Positions 6,731 to 7,527 of a stretch of DNA of 7,527 nucleotides are shown here, piece by piece. Source of the DNA: an uncultured Dialister sp. (lineage in GTDB: Bacteria > Bacillota > Negativicutes > Veillonellales > Dialisteraceae); NCBI RefSeq assembly GCF_900765565.1, contig NZ_CAAFRZ010000273.1:1-7527 (forward strand), written 5' to 3'. Numbering within the stretch: the stretch's first letter is position 1; each line of letters opens with the position of its first letter. Below the pieces are notes generated by a model, which worked only from the letters and a program-made list of their open reading frames with translations, made no database searches and was not told the origin of the DNA. The position numbers and the translations under genes were made by a program.

Positions 6731-6879
6731 CAGTTTCACCGCACTATCTCACACTTCCCCTAACTCGTCATCTCGAGCGGTGGTAGAATGCCAAATGACC
6801 CTACAAGTAAAAATCGCTACAGCTTCGAGGAGTCGAGAGATCTCTCTGGTAAGTGACTGTGACGGGGGTTCAAGAAGAA
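6731..6879. other. Spacer between repeat copies, no gene
   Basis: No gene is seen. The stretch has CATCTCGAGCGG near 6769-6780 and a perfect 12-base palindrome GAGAGATCTCTC at 6835-6846 preceded by GTC. This recalls dispersed 'TCTCGAG...GTCGAGAGATCTC' repeats seen in many bacterial genomes, but that resemblance is from memory and not checked. Confidence 0.4.
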
Positions 6880-7049
6880 TTGAGATTTGAGTGAAGAGAA
6901 TTGAGGTCCCGCGGCTTCGCCGCAGCCCCATCAGAATCCCTCTGTCTGCTTCGCAGACATCCCCCTTTGAAAAAGGGGGACTGCCCATAGGCGGCTGGCG
7001 CCTCAGAAATTCCCTGCGGCACACCTATCCGCTAACCTCCGTCAAGTGA

Positions 7050-7076
7050 GATCGAGGCCGAGATCGAGATCGAGAT
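7050..7076 (+). repeat. GATCGA hexamer array 4
   Basis: Four and a half hexamers (GATCGA, GGCCGA, GATCGA, GATCGA, GAT) directly after the CTCCGTCAAGT segment, the same place as array 1 in the first composite block. Confidence 0.8.
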
Positions 7077-7100
7077 AATCCGCCTGCGGCGCTTCCATAG

Positions 7101-7158
7101 GCACCCCTCCACCGCTAAAGCGGTCCCCCTCCCCTCTAAAGAGGGGAGGTTGGGGTGC
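7101..7158 (+). repeat. Branched palindromic module (three-way junction)
   Basis: The outer arms GCACCCC (7101-7107) and GGGGTGC (7152-7158) pair perfectly. They enclose two perfect hairpins: ACCGC-TAAA-GCGGT (7111-7124) and a 9-bp stem with a TAAA loop (7128-7149). Together they form a compact three-way junction on either strand. It sits in the segment that copy 1 of the composite block lacks, so it behaves as an insertable module. I recall similar dispersed repeats in other genomes but cannot confirm that here. Confidence 0.75.
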
Positions 7159-7228
7159 TTTCGCGGCGCAGCCGCAGATGAACCCCTAACGACTCTGCAT
7201 ATAAAACGTGCAAATGTCTCTGCACGAG

Positions 7229-7249
7229 GCCCCTTCCTTGGGAAGGGGC
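7229..7249. repeat. 9-bp perfect hairpin with 3-base loop
   Basis: Arms GCCCCTTCC and GGAAGGGGC flank the loop TTG. No T-tract follows on either strand, so it is not called a terminator. Confidence 0.7.
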
Positions 7250-7287
7250 TGCCCAACGAGCTGGGGTTAGCTGATGGAAACGGATGG

Positions 7288-7351
7288 AAGCGCCGCAGGC
7301 TGACCAGCTTTCCTGGAAGCTAACAGCTAGCAGCTAGAAGCCCCCGCCGGT
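7288..7351 (+). repeat. 64-base perfect direct repeat, copy 1
   Basis: It is identical over 64 bases to 7461-7524. It begins AAGCGCCGCAGGCTGACC, carries the CCAGCTTTCC / AGCTAGAAGC right arm of the inverted-repeat family and ends CCCCCGCCGGT. Unlike 2179-2407 and 3728-3899, no matching left arm lies nearby. Confidence 0.9.
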
Positions 7352-7460
7352 GTGGCCGCACACTTACCCATCCGGTCACCTGGCCCAAAGGGCCCAACCA
7401 GCTCAAGGCAAAAGGATAAAGGCTCAAGGCCCCATCTGTCCGCACGCCGCTAACCCACAA
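7352..7460. other. Spacer between direct repeats
   Basis: No gene is seen. It holds hairpin GGCCC-AAA-GGGCC at 7382-7394 followed by AACCAGCTCAAGGC and the second CTCAAGGC-rich repeat. Confidence 0.5.
7402..7433 (+). repeat. CTCAAGGC-rich repeat, copy 2
   Basis: It matches 3993-4024 at 28 of 32 positions. Confidence 0.7.
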
Positions 7461-7524
7461 AAGCGCCGCAGGCTGACCAGCTTTCCTGGAAGCTAACAGC
7501 TAGCAGCTAGAAGCCCCCGCCGGT
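7461..7524 (+). repeat. 64-base perfect direct repeat, copy 2
   Basis: It is identical to 7288-7351, offset by 173 bases. It runs to three bases from the window edge, so the array may continue beyond. Confidence 0.9.
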
Positions 7525-7527
7525 ATG

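Larger units (their letters stand above)
6880..7300 (+). repeat. Composite palindromic repeat block, copy 2 (longest)
   Basis: This copy has the same module order as 85-396. The TTGAG lead-in is followed by hairpins at 6911-6923, 6944-6958 and 6961-6979, then the GCCCATAGGCGGCTGGCGCC segment, the CTAACCTCCGTCAAG segment (7032-7046) and a GATCGA array (7050-7076). An extra stretch (about 7077-7160) follows, with a CGCCTGCGGCG motif and a branched structure. After it come hairpin GCGGC-GCA-GCCGC (7163-7175), CTAACGACTCTGCAT (7187-7201), a 9-bp hairpin (7229-7249), CTGGGGTTAGCTGATGGA (7261-7278) and GCCGCAGGC (7292-7300). No plausible protein is encoded. Confidence 0.8.

Noticed and set aside
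7229..7249. Intrinsic terminator
   Set aside because: The 9-bp stem is strong, but neither strand has a T-tract downstream.
6485..7256. Three minus-strand frames of 74-91 codons
   Set aside because: Two share an identical stretch around SPPFSKGDVCEADRGI because both translate the same palindromic repeat. The third covers the branched module. None has a convincing start site.
7288..7524. Possible CRISPR array from the 64-base direct repeats
   Set aside because: There are only two copies, the repeats are too long, the interval is 109 bases, and no cas gene is present.

Overview
The window looks like a chromosomal segment of a fairly GC-rich member of the Firmicutes, most likely the Negativicutes (Dialister, Acidaminococcus or Megasphaera-like). 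This rests on three things: the gene set and order (rimO, cinA, recA, recX on one strand), strong GGAGG-type ribosome binding sites, and spacers packed with repeats. The genus is an inference from gene order and general look, not from a database match.

All five convincing genes lie on the minus strand and are read from high to low coordinates. They are a membrane-anchored or exported solute-binding protein (5396-6442), rimO (4053-5399), cinA (2430-3680), recA (1009-2070) and recX (558-1046). The solute-binding protein gene and rimO overlap by 4 bases (TTGA), and recA and recX overlap by 38 bases, so there are two tightly coupled pairs with cinA between them. RimO modifies ribosomal protein S12. 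CinA is a nucleotide or NMN-salvage enzyme often found beside recA. RecA carries out recombination and DNA repair, and RecX modulates RecA filaments. A hairpin followed by a T-rich tract at 490-525 looks like the terminator of the recA-recX unit.

The spacers are the unusual part. About 2.3 kb of the 7.5 kb is non-coding, and most of it consists of short, modular, palindromic repeats on the plus strand. (a) The two gaps inside the cluster (2071-2429 and 3681-4052) each hold a long inverted repeat built on CCAGCTTTCC / AGCTAGAAGC arms. (b) Two related composite blocks in the same orientation flank the cluster (85-396 and 6880-7300), and a partial third copy lies at 6577-6730. (c) Four short arrays of the hexamer GATCGA occur in the spacers. 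(d) At least 15 small hairpins share one design: two perfect GC-rich arms separated by exactly three bases. (e) A 64-base perfect direct repeat lies at the right end. One hairpin differs between copies by a matched change on both arms, which suggests the fold itself is maintained.

No tRNA, rRNA, CRISPR array, transposase or known riboswitch was seen. The repeats are the best candidate for something poorly described: a modular, structure-conserved repeat family filling the spaces around housekeeping genes.
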